From Clostridia bacterium (GTDB taxonomy: Bacteria > Bacillota > Clostridia > Christensenellales > CAG-138), in the NCBI GenBank assembly GCA_030530185.1, contig JAUMVL010000072.1, positions 248-8,372 on the forward strand: 8,125 bases of DNA. Reading direction: 5' to 3'. A program made the position numbers and the translations under genes. Below, piece by piece: positions 1-5,981 of this stretch; the stretch's first letter is position 1, and every line of letters begins with the position of its first letter. The notes under the pieces are model-generated. The model worked only from the letters and a program-made list of their open reading frames with translations, did not search any database and was not told where the DNA came from.

Positions 1-694
1 AGATTCCGGTTTGTGCCAGACCGCCGAGCGCGATCTGCCATGCATTTTGGGAAACGACGACGCCGAGGCGGGGCAGATCGCCCGCAATCGCCGAAGCGAT
101 CGTGAACAGCAGCAGCACGGTGAGGTTGTTGAAATAGGAGATCATGTCCGGATCCGCGTCGTAATGCTGCTGCGCATGCTTGATGACGAACGCGTTTGCC
201 GCAAGCGATCCGGCCGACAGCAGGAAAAACAGGTCGGTCCAGCGCACGGCTCTCCAATCGAACTCGATGTTCAGCACCAACAGGACGCCGAACAGCATAA
301 TCAGCGTTCCGATCCAGTCAATCGCGGTCAGGCGCTTGCGATACACAAGCACCGTGACAAGGTTTGCCATCAGAACATCGGTTTTCAGCAAAGCGGTGCC
401 CGTGCCGAGCGAGCCGTGCGCATACCCGAGGTTGGCAAACAAATCGCCCAAAAACCCGATGCAGCCGATCACAAGCAGAATCCACAGCCGCTTGCCCTGT
501 CGAAACAGATCGGGAAACTTGCCCATGATGAGCAGCTGCACGGTCAAAAACACCCACGCCGCGGCGCGCAAAAGCCCGCCCGCAAGATACGGCGAGCCGG
601 CTTTGGCAACCATATATTTGGAGACGGCGTAAAAGATCGACCAAAAGAGAATCATCCCCGCGATCAGCCCGCCGGATTGCAAACGCTGTTTCAT
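1..694 (-). CDS. DMT/EamA-family transporter, partial (3' end beyond window)
   Basis: This is the first 231 codons of a multi-pass membrane protein; the frame stays open to the left edge. Hydrophobic segments lie at about residues 8-28, 37-58, 69-88, 97-117, 124-142, 152-172 and 185-204, with an eighth beginning near 218. The stretch around residues 88-118 (NLGYAHGSLGTGTALLKTD, then a hydrophobic helix and a YRKRL loop) is typical of the EamA repeat of the drug/metabolite transporter superfamily. Family members usually have two such repeats in about 300 residues, so roughly a quarter is missing. The ATG at 694 is the only sensible start and lies 22 bases after the isomerase stop. The nearest purine-rich site (AAGGGGGA, overlapping that stop) is rather far upstream, so translation may depend on coupling. 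As last visible gene of the transketolase operon, it most plausibly exports the short-chain end product or a toxic intermediate; the substrate is inference only. Confidence 0.85.
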   Translation of the reverse strand, partial: MKQRLQSGGLIAGMILFWSIFYAVSKYMVAKAGSPYLAGGLLRAAAWVFLTVQLLIMGKFPDLFRQGKRLWILLVIGCIGFLGDLFANLGYAHGSLGTGTALLKTDVLMANLVTVLVYRKRLTAIDWIGTLIMLFGVLLVLNIEFDWRAVRWTDLFFLLSAGSLAANAFVIKHAQQHYDADPDMISYFNNLTVLLLFTIASAIAGDLPRLGVVVSQNAWQIALGGLAQTGI

Positions 695-716
695 GCCCGT
701 TGGATAAGCGTCCCCC

Positions 717-1193
717 TTATTTGCCGTACACCTTGTCCTCGATCGCGCGGACCTGAACGGCAAACTTTTTCATGTTCTCCTTGCGCCAGTCCTCGAGGTC
801 CTGGCACCATTCGGTGGCAAGGAACGTCTTGGCCATCTCGACCGCCATCTCGGGGCCGACGATCCAGCCGCCCATGCAGAGGATGTTCGCGTTGTTGATC
901 GCACGCGCCATTTTGGCCGCATAAACGCCTTCGCAGGCGACCGCGTAAACGCCCTTGAATTTGTTCGACACGACGCTCATGCCCGCGCCGGTGCCGCAGA
1001 TCAGAATCGCCTTGTCATACGTGCCGTCCGCCACAAGCGGCGCAACCTTGTCCGCCACCGCATAGTACGGGATCACGTGCTCGAGATCGGTCGTGCCGAG
1101 ATCGTCTACGGCAAAGCCCAGTTCGCAAAGGGCCGCTTTGACGGCTTCCTTTGCCGCAAAGCCCGATTTATCGCTTCCGATTGCCAGTTTCAT
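717..1193 (-). CDS. RpiB/LacA/LacB-family aldose-ketose isomerase, divergent active site (candidate tetrose or sulfotetrose isomerase)
   Basis: The 158-residue protein has the RpiB/LacAB fold signatures: an N-terminal AIGSDKSGF motif (residues 4-12), the LICGTGAGMS loop (64-73) with the catalytic-base Cys66, and a MGGWIVGPEMA segment (107-117). It is not a normal ribose-5-phosphate isomerase. The His of the SDH motif is Lys9, the ring-opening His99 of E. coli RpiB is Ile99 (ARAINNAN), and the C-terminal phosphate-binding GGRHQRR motif is absent, replaced by a CQDLEDWRKEN stretch. Loss of the ring-opening His and a changed C-terminus recall the tetrose-phosphate isomerases of this family (EryI/DerI/LerI) as I remember them, which act on substrates that cannot form a ring. 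In a sulfo-TK pathway the matching step is 4-deoxy-4-sulfoerythrose to sulfoerythrulose (enzyme named SqwI, from memory). The start is set by an AAGGAGG site overlapping the stop of the upstream gene. Family assignment is secure; the substrate is inferred from context. Confidence 0.9.
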   Translation of the reverse strand: MKLAIGSDKSGFAAKEAVKAALCELGFAVDDLGTTDLEHVIPYYAVADKVAPLVADGTYDKAILICGTGAGMSVVSNKFKGVYAVACEGVYAAKMARAINNANILCMGGWIVGPEMAVEMAKTFLATEWCQDLEDWRKENMKKFAVQVRAIEDKVYGK

Positions 1194-1207
1194 TTCTTCG
1201 TTCCTCC

Positions 1208-2131
1208 TTATTGCTGCGCCAACGCGTTTTTTGCCGCCTTGACGATATGGTCCTTGGTGAGTCCGAGCGCTTCCTTGAGATACGGCAGCCTGCCGACCTC
1301 GCCGAAGCGATCCATGATCCCGACCGCATAGCAGGGAATCCGCTCGGCGGCGAGCGTTTCCAAAATGGCCGAATGCAGTCCGCCGATCACGTTGTGATTC
1401 TCCACGGTCAGCACTCTGCCGGTCTTGCGCGCGGACCGCAGCACGGTTTCGCGGTCAATCGGCTTGATCGTGTGCACGTTGATCACCTCGCACAGAATCC
1501 CCTCCGCTTCGAGCTCCTCCGCCGCCGCAAGCGTGTCGGCCGTCGGAAGTCCCGATACGAAGATCGAAAGATCCCTGCCCTCCTTCAAAAGATCCGCCTT
1601 GAACAGATCGAACGAATACCCCTCGCCGAACACCTTGGGCAGCTCCTTTCGGAACAGGCGCACATACGCCGCACCGTCATACGCGTTCAAAACCGGCATT
1701 GCCGCGCGCAGCTGCACTTCGTCGGCCGGCTCAAAGATCACAAGGTTCGGGATCGAGCGCAGCACGCCGATGTCCTCGACCGACATGTGCGTGCCGCCGT
1801 TCAGTTCGGCGCCGATGCCGCCGTCGGTCCCGACGATCTTTACATTCAGGCCCGCGTAGCAGACCGAAATCGCGATCTGATCGCAGATCCGGCGCGATGC
1901 AAACGGCGCAAACGTTTCGATATACGGCTTGAAGCCGTAGGATGCAAGGCCCGCGGCGATTGAGCACATGCTCTGCTCCGCGATGCCGCATTCAAACATC
2001 TGCTTCGGGAAGCGCGGATACAGCTTGCGCGTCGCCGTCGAATTGGACAGGTCCGCGTCGAGCACGAGTACGTGCCGGTCGGCCTCCATCAGCTTTGCCA
2101 TACAGTCCGCGTATGCCGCTCTCATTTCCAT
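1208..2131 (-). CDS. Transketolase, C-terminal subunit (pyrimidine-binding and C-terminal domains)
   Basis: The 307-residue protein is the second half of a split, thiamine-diphosphate-dependent transketolase, which moves a two-carbon ketol unit from a ketose to an aldose. The pyrimidine-binding domain spans about residues 1-170, with the catalytic Glu52 in FECGIAEQ. The C-terminal domain (about 180-300) includes the FVSGLPTADTL and VENHNVIGG segments. Ser29 and Arg161 match the E. coli TktA phosphate-contact residues Ser385 and Arg520. The sugar-recognition loop (102-115, TDGGIGAELNGGTH) lacks the His461 and Asp469 equivalents, having Asp103 and Asn111. ATG 2131 sits 7 bases after a GGGGAGG site and overlaps the N-subunit gene by 10 bases; the third codon is also ATG and would give a 4-base ATGA overlap, but with poorer spacing. 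The protein should work only with its partner subunit. In a sulfo-TK pathway this pair acts twice (SqwGH, from memory). Confidence 0.95.
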   Translation of the reverse strand: MEMRAAYADCMAKLMEADRHVLVLDADLSNSTATRKLYPRFPKQMFECGIAEQSMCSIAAGLASYGFKPYIETFAPFASRRICDQIAISVCYAGLNVKIVGTDGGIGAELNGGTHMSVEDIGVLRSIPNLVIFEPADEVQLRAAMPVLNAYDGAAYVRLFRKELPKVFGEGYSFDLFKADLLKEGRDLSIFVSGLPTADTLAAAEELEAEGILCEVINVHTIKPIDRETVLRSARKTGRVLTVENHNVIGGLHSAILETLAAERIPCYAVGIMDRFGEVGRLPYLKEALGLTKDHIVKAAKNALAQQ

Positions 2132-2961
2132 GCTGCATCCTCCCCTCTGATCTCTGCAATAGCGCGAGCGGCGTCTTCCTTCGAGAACGGCGCATTGTGA
2201 TTGCCCGCGCCCTTTGCGATCACGAACGATACGCCGCAGCCCTTGACGGTATGCAGCAGCACCATCGTCGGCTTTCCTTTGCCGCGATTGGCCTTTGCCA
2301 TCGACACCGCCAGGCGTACCGCATCGATATCGTTGCCGTTTTCGACCTCAATGACGTCCCAATTGAAAGCGCGCCACTTTGCCGCAAGCGGTTCGAGGTT
2401 GCCGACATCGGATACCGCGCCGTCCACCTGCAGGCCGTTGCAGTCGGTAAACGCAATCAGGTTGTCGAGCTTGTAGTTGCCCGCAAACATTGCGCTCTCC
2501 CAGATCTGACCCTCCTGCGATTCGCCGTCGCCGATGATCGTGTAGATCGTTGCGCCGTCGTCCTCCAGTTTCGAGCCGAGCGCGATGCCGACCGCCGCCG
2601 AAAAGCCCTGTCCGAGGCTGCCCGTCGTCATGTCAACGCCCACCGTCCGGTTCCGATCGCAATGGCTCGGGAGCATCGTCCCGCCCTGGTTCAGCGTCAG
2701 CAGCAGTTCATGGTCGAAATAGCCGCGCCGCGACAGCGCCGCATACACCGCGGGGCCCGCATGTCCCTTCGAGCAGATCAGCCGGTCACGCCCGGGCATG
2801 GTCGGATTTTGGGGGTCGATATGCATCGCCTCAAAGTACAGCACCGCAAGCAGCTCGACAATACTGAGGCTCCCGCCGATATGGCCGACTCCGACCTCGG
2901 CGATGCTCTCGCAGATATCGCAGCGCAGTGCTTTGCAAAGCTCTCGCAAATCCTGTTTCAA
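2122..2961 (-). CDS. Transketolase, N-terminal subunit (ThDP diphosphate-binding domain), TTG start
   Basis: This 279-residue protein is the diphosphate-binding half of the split transketolase. Visible motifs are GHIGGSLS (residues 26-33), SKGHAGPA (64-71, cofactor-contact His67), TTGSLGQG (112-119), and the ThDP/Mg motif GDGESQEG (144-151), which ends in DCNG with the metal ligand Asn175; Asp145 is the other ligand. A HTVKGCGVS segment (237-245) corresponds to the substrate-side His of the family. The frame is open upstream to a TTG at 3033 and an ATG at 3006, but those codons are the -35 box and part of the -10 box of the operon promoter. The TTG at 2961 lies 6 bases after a GGAGG site and gives the usual length for this subunit, so it is chosen here. 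It is the first gene of the minus-strand operon and is translationally coupled to the C subunit. The cleaved donor is inferred from the neighbours, not from this subunit. Confidence 0.95.
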   Translation of the reverse strand: MKQDLRELCKALRCDICESIAEVGVGHIGGSLSIVELLAVLYFEAMHIDPQNPTMPGRDRLICSKGHAGPAVYAALSRRGYFDHELLLTLNQGGTMLPSHCDRNRTVGVDMTTGSLGQGFSAAVGIALGSKLEDDGATIYTIIGDGESQEGQIWESAMFAGNYKLDNLIAFTDCNGLQVDGAVSDVGNLEPLAAKWRAFNWDVIEVENGNDIDAVRLAVSMAKANRGKGKPTMVLLHTVKGCGVSFVIAKGAGNHNAPFSKEDAARAIAEIRGEDAAWK

Positions 2962-2967
2962 GATAAA

Positions 2968-2972
2968 CCTCC
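2968..2972 (-). promoter_or_regulatory. Ribosome binding site that fixes the TTG start of the transketolase N subunit
   Basis: On the minus strand GGAGG is followed by a 6-base spacer (TTTATC) and TTG. This rules out the upstream ATG and TTG codons, which have no such site and lie within or before the promoter. Confidence 0.85.
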
Positions 2973-3004
2973 GTCCCGTTTTTCGAGTCACATAATACGT
3001 TCCC

Positions 3005-3033
3005 ATCTTATGCCCGATTCGTTCCTTTGTCAA
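3005..3033 (-). promoter_or_regulatory. Sigma-70-type promoter of the transketolase operon
   Basis: A perfect TTGACA (-35, 3033-3028), a 17-base spacer and TAAGAT (-10, 3010-3005) are read on the minus strand. Transcription would begin near 2998, leaving a leader of about 37 bases before the TTG start at 2961. The -35 box is 29 bases from the -35 box of the divergent isomerase promoter, so one regulator could control both units. Confidence 0.85.
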
Positions 3034-3062
3034 TGAAAAAACAATATTTCGCGTACGATTGA

Positions 3063-3091
3063 TTGACAGAACCGCGCAATTTGATTATGAT
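3063..3091 (+). promoter_or_regulatory. Sigma-70-type promoter of the sugar isomerase gene
   Basis: A perfect TTGACA (3063-3068), a 17-base spacer and TATGAT (3086-3091) give a near-consensus promoter. Transcription would begin near 3098, only about 19 bases before the ATG at 3117, with the ribosome binding site in between. Confidence 0.88.
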
Positions 3092-3103
3092 GAAGAAAAA
3101 ACG

Positions 3104-3109
3104 AAGGAG
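3104..3109 (+). promoter_or_regulatory. Ribosome binding site of the sugar isomerase gene
   Basis: AAGGAG lies 7 bases before the ATG at 3117. The in-frame TTG at 3063 and ATG codons at 3087 and 3090 are inside the promoter and cannot be used from this transcript. Confidence 0.85.
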
Positions 3110-3116
3110 CCTTGTT

Positions 3117-4454
3117 ATGTCGTTCGTTCCCGTCTATGTTCCCGTCGGGGTTCCCACGTTCCATATGGAGAGCGCCCGCGATCGGTTCCGCGCCTCCGCC
3201 GCGCTGCTCAGGCAGCTGGACGACCGCTTTGTTCTGCCTGAGGACATCCTGCTCGGCGCGGATCAGGTCGCCGCTTTTTTGAGCGCGCTCCATCCCGATC
3301 TGATCGTGTTCCAAAACGTCACCTTTGCCAACGCCGCGTATATGAGCGAGGTGCTGCACCGTTGCAGCTGCCCCGTCGCGCTGTGGACGCTGCGCGAACC
3401 GGTGATCGACGGCGGACGGCTGCGGCTGAACTCGCTGACCGGGGCGTACTCGGCCGCCAACACGCTGCGCGCGTTCGGCGCCGCTCGATTCCCGTACATC
3501 TTCGGCATGCCCGAGGAAGCAGCCGTGCAAAAGCAGCTGCAAAGCGCGATCCGCGCCGCCGAGCTGAAAGCCGCCATGCGTTCGCTGCGGCTCGCCGCGA
3601 TCGGCCATACCCCGCAAGGATTCGGCTTTGGCCGCGCGCTCGACGGGGAGCTGCTGCACGCGTTCGGCGTCACATTGGAATGCATCGAAGCGCGCGAGCT
3701 GATCGACCGCGCCAAATCGTATGCCGACACCGATTGCGCCGCCTACGATCAAAAAACCGACGAAGCGACGGCAGGCCTGTCGCAAACGCCGGAGCGCAAC
3801 CGGCTCGACCATGCGCGGCTGTACCGCGCCTACACCGAATATGTGCGCGAGCACAACATCGGCGCGCTTGCGTCGCGCTGCTGGCCGGACTTCTTTACCG
3901 CGTTCGGAACGCCCGTCTGCACGGTGCTGTCGCTTTTGAACGACGACGGCGTCGCCGCGGCGTGCGAAGCGGACGTCTACGGCGCGCTCAGCATGTGGCT
4001 CGGCATGCAGCTGTCCCATGAGCCGGTATTCTTCGGCGATCCCGTGTCGCTCGACGAAGCGGAAAACACCGTGACCTACTGGCACTGCGGCGCGGCGGCC
4101 TGCTCGCTGGCGCGCAAAGACACCGGCGCCGTCGTCGGCGTGCACCCGAATCGCAAGATCGGTCCCGCGATGGACTTCGGCTGCGAAGCGTTCCCCGAAG
4201 CGACGGTCTTCCGCATCGGCAGGGAGCCGGACGGCTCGTTCCGCTTCTTCCTGTTCGAGGGCGAAGCGCTCGATAAGCCGAAGCAGTTCATCGGCACGTC
4301 GATCGTCGTCCGCAGCGACAATCCGTGCCGTCCGATCATCGAAAACAGTGTCCGCGATGGCTTTGAGCCGCACTTTGTCGTCATCAAGGGCCGCCACGCC
4401 GACACGCTGACACGCCTTGCGGAGATGCTGAACCTGCCGGTATACCGGTATTGA
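3117..4454 (+). CDS. L-fucose/L-arabinose isomerase-type sugar isomerase (candidate sulfoquinovose or 6-deoxyhexose isomerase)
   Basis: The 445-residue, soluble protein resembles the FucI/AraA isomerase superfamily: an N-terminal Rossmann-like part, a middle segment with GLSQTPERNRLDHARLY (residues 220-236), and a C-terminal metal-site domain. Likely Mn/Mg ligands are Glu284 (CEADVYGAL), Asp308 (FFGDP) and His323 (YWHCG). The Glu-Asp spacing of 24 equals that between E. coli FucI Glu337 and Asp361. The enzyme should interconvert an unphosphorylated aldose and ketose in the cytoplasm. Isomerases of this superfamily carry out the SQ-to-sulfofructose step in transaldolase- and transketolase-type sulfoglycolysis (SqvD/SftI, from memory), and the divergent transketolase operon makes that the leading hypothesis. 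It is shorter than FucI (about 590 residues), as is usual for uncharacterised fucose-isomerase-like proteins. Family confidence is good; the exact sugar is unproven. It is monocistronic, ending at a strong terminator. Confidence 0.85.
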   Translation: MSFVPVYVPVGVPTFHMESARDRFRASAALLRQLDDRFVLPEDILLGADQVAAFLSALHPDLIVFQNVTFANAAYMSEVLHRCSCPVALWTLREPVIDGGRLRLNSLTGAYSAANTLRAFGAARFPYIFGMPEEAAVQKQLQSAIRAAELKAAMRSLRLAAIGHTPQGFGFGRALDGELLHAFGVTLECIEARELIDRAKSYADTDCAAYDQKTDEATAGLSQTPERNRLDHARLYRAYTEYVREHNIGALASRCWPDFFTAFGTPVCTVLSLLNDDGVAAACEADVYGALSMWLGMQLSHEPVFFGDPVSLDEAENTVTYWHCGAAACSLARKDTGAVVGVHPNRKIGPAMDFGCEAFPEATVFRIGREPDGSFRFFLFEGEALDKPKQFIGTSIVVRSDNPCRPIIENSVRDGFEPHFVVIKGRHADTLTRLAEMLNLPVYRY

Positions 4455-4478
4455 ATACGCGTCATTGTCCTGTACGAA

Positions 4479-4518
4479 AAGGAAGATTCCCCGATCCGAG
4501 GAATCTTCCTTCTTTTTT
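4479..4518. terminator. Bidirectional Rho-independent terminator between convergent genes
   Basis: A perfect 12-bp stem (4479-4490 with 4500-4511) encloses a 9-base loop and is followed on the plus strand by C and six Ts (4513-4518). On the minus strand the same stem is followed by TTCG after its own TT, a weaker tract. It lies between the isomerase stop (4454) and the transporter stop (4533) and probably serves both transcripts, more efficiently the plus one. Confidence 0.9.
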
Positions 4519-4532
4519 CGATGCGATTGCGC

Positions 4533-5945
4533 TTACTTCAGCCGGTTCTTCTTCTCCTGCAGCGCGTCGATCTGCTTCTTGCCGAGCGGGTACATGAAGC
4601 GCAGGATCAAAAATACGAGCAGGAACAGTACCGCGGGGATCATGACCGAGGAGTTGTACATGCCCTTCAGCGCCTCGGCGGAAAGTCCCTCGGTCTTGAG
4701 CTCGCTGCCGTTATAGCCGATCTGGAGCAGCGGGACGTTGATCAGAATCGTCGCGACGGTCTGACCGAGCTTGCGCATGAACGAATAGAACGCGTAGCTG
4801 GTCGCCTCGTCGTTGAGGCCGAACTCGACCTTGTTGTAGTCGATCGCGTCGGTCGCCATGACCCAGATCAGCAGGAAGATGAACGCCGTGCCGATGCCGC
4901 TCATCAGGCAGGCAACGAGATACAGCCAAACGTTCGTGATCCCGAACAACGCAAGGATGAACAGCGCGATATAGAACACGGCGGCAAGCAGAATGCCGTA
5001 GGAGCAGACCTCGCGGCGGCCGAACTTGTTGCCGAGCTTGCTTGCAAAGAACATAACGACCGCAACCGGCAGGTACTGGAACACGGTCGGCAGCATCGTA
5101 AGCCCCGGCGCGTTGAAATAATGGTGGAACAGATACGTGTTATAGCCCTGTCCGAACATCTGCGCGGCCAGGAACAGCATCGATGCAAGGCTGACCGCCA
5201 TGAACGGACGGCTCTTGAGCAGGGTTTTGATGACCTTCGCCGTGTTTCCCTTCTGCTTCGGCTCGGGTTTGGATTCGACGCGCTCCTTCGACCACAGATA
5301 GCACAAGAAGTAGGCAACGATGCTGAGCGCCGCGATGATCACAACGCCGACGAACACGCGCGTAAAATCCATCCGGCTCGTTCCGTCCGCAAGCTTGACG
5401 TAGCACATCGAGGCAAGCACCATTGCCGGCATCGCGCCGAACGTGGAGCCGATCGAGCGGAACACGGACAGCGAGGAGCGTTCCTTATCGCTCGATGTAA
5501 TGACCTGCGCCAGCGAGCCGTACGGAATATTGATGCAGGTATAGAGCATGCCGAACAGAATATAGGTCACGTAGATCCATGCAAGCCTTCCGCCGGCCGA
5601 AAAGCCGGTGACGTTTGCGAACATCAAAATCGCCGCGAGCGCAACCGGAATCGCAAAAACCTTGATCCAATGGCGGTAGCGCCCGTCGCTTCTGGGCTTT
5701 GCGCTGTCGATGATCCGGCCCCAGATCGGGTCGTTGATCGCGTCCCAGATGCGCGCTACGATCGTCATAATCATAACGCTCAGCACGCTGATCTCGAGCA
5801 CGTCGGTGTAGTACTTGTTCAAAACGCTCTGCGTCAGGCCGAACACGAGGCATGACGCGACGTCGCCCATCGCATAACCGATCTTGTCCCTTGCCTTGAT
5901 GCCGCTGGTTTCGGCAATGTAGGACGATTGTTTCTTCGTTTCCAT
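4533..5945 (-). CDS. GPH (MelB-type) cation-coupled sugar symporter
   Basis: The 470-residue protein has about 12 hydrophobic segments and the hallmarks of the glycoside-pentoside-hexuronide:cation symporter family. The WDAINDPIWGRIID segment (67-80) carries Asp68 and Asp72, matching the cation-site aspartates 55 and 59 of MelB, and is followed by a short basic loop with GRYRHW (88-93). A charged SSDKERSSLSVFR segment (151-163) fits the usual cytoplasmic loop of the family. A long hydrophilic loop (about 219-245) separates the two six-helix halves, and the C-terminus is charged and cytoplasmic. ATG 5945 follows a purine-rich AGAAAGGAAG site. The gene starts 36 bases after the GH31 stop, so the two form an operon and the symporter likely imports the glycoside that GH31 cleaves. 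E. coli pairs GPH transporters (YihO/YihP) with the GH31 sulfoquinovosidase YihQ in the same way. The substrate cannot be read from the sequence. Confidence 0.93.
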   Translation of the reverse strand: METKKQSSYIAETSGIKARDKIGYAMGDVASCLVFGLTQSVLNKYYTDVLEISVLSVMIMTIVARIWDAINDPIWGRIIDSAKPRSDGRYRHWIKVFAIPVALAAILMFANVTGFSAGGRLAWIYVTYILFGMLYTCINIPYGSLAQVITSSDKERSSLSVFRSIGSTFGAMPAMVLASMCYVKLADGTSRMDFTRVFVGVVIIAALSIVAYFLCYLWSKERVESKPEPKQKGNTAKVIKTLLKSRPFMAVSLASMLFLAAQMFGQGYNTYLFHHYFNAPGLTMLPTVFQYLPVAVVMFFASKLGNKFGRREVCSYGILLAAVFYIALFILALFGITNVWLYLVACLMSGIGTAFIFLLIWVMATDAIDYNKVEFGLNDEATSYAFYSFMRKLGQTVATILINVPLLQIGYNGSELKTEGLSAEALKGMYNSSVMIPAVLFLLVFLILRFMYPLGKKQIDALQEKKNRLK

Positions 5946-5981
5946 GGTACTTCCTTTCTCCCTTTTTTGATGAAAAGCCGA

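Noticed and set aside
11..898. Plus-strand open frame over the left end
   Set aside because: It runs antisense to both the DMT transporter and the RpiB-family gene and has low-complexity basic composition.
717..1193. Annotation as ribose-5-phosphate isomerase B (rpiB)
   Set aside because: The ring-opening His and the phosphate-binding Arg motif of RpiB are both missing.
1151..1963. Plus-strand open frame opposite the transketolase C subunit
   Set aside because: Antisense shadow without motifs; the minus strand encodes a clear transketolase half.
3049..3058. TCG-CGTA-CGA inverted repeat between the divergent promoters as an operator
   Set aside because: Only 3 bp per arm are symmetric, which is expected by chance in this GC-rich DNA; no second copy is seen at the GH31 promoter.
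3028..3068. TGTCAAT...ATTGACA inverted repeat as a regulatory palindrome
   Set aside because: It is fully explained by two divergent TTGACA -35 boxes facing away from each other.
3030..4397. Long open frame on the minus strand opposite the sugar isomerase
   Set aside because: It is rich in Arg, Ala and Gln with no recognisable domain, lacks a ribosome binding site, and lies antisense to a gene with clear promoter, start and family motifs. High GC content makes such shadows common.
4521..5855. Long plus-strand open frame opposite the GPH symporter
   Set aside because: Its composition (His, Arg, Gln, Asp rich) is that of an antisense shadow of a membrane protein; the minus frame has unmistakable MelB-family motifs.
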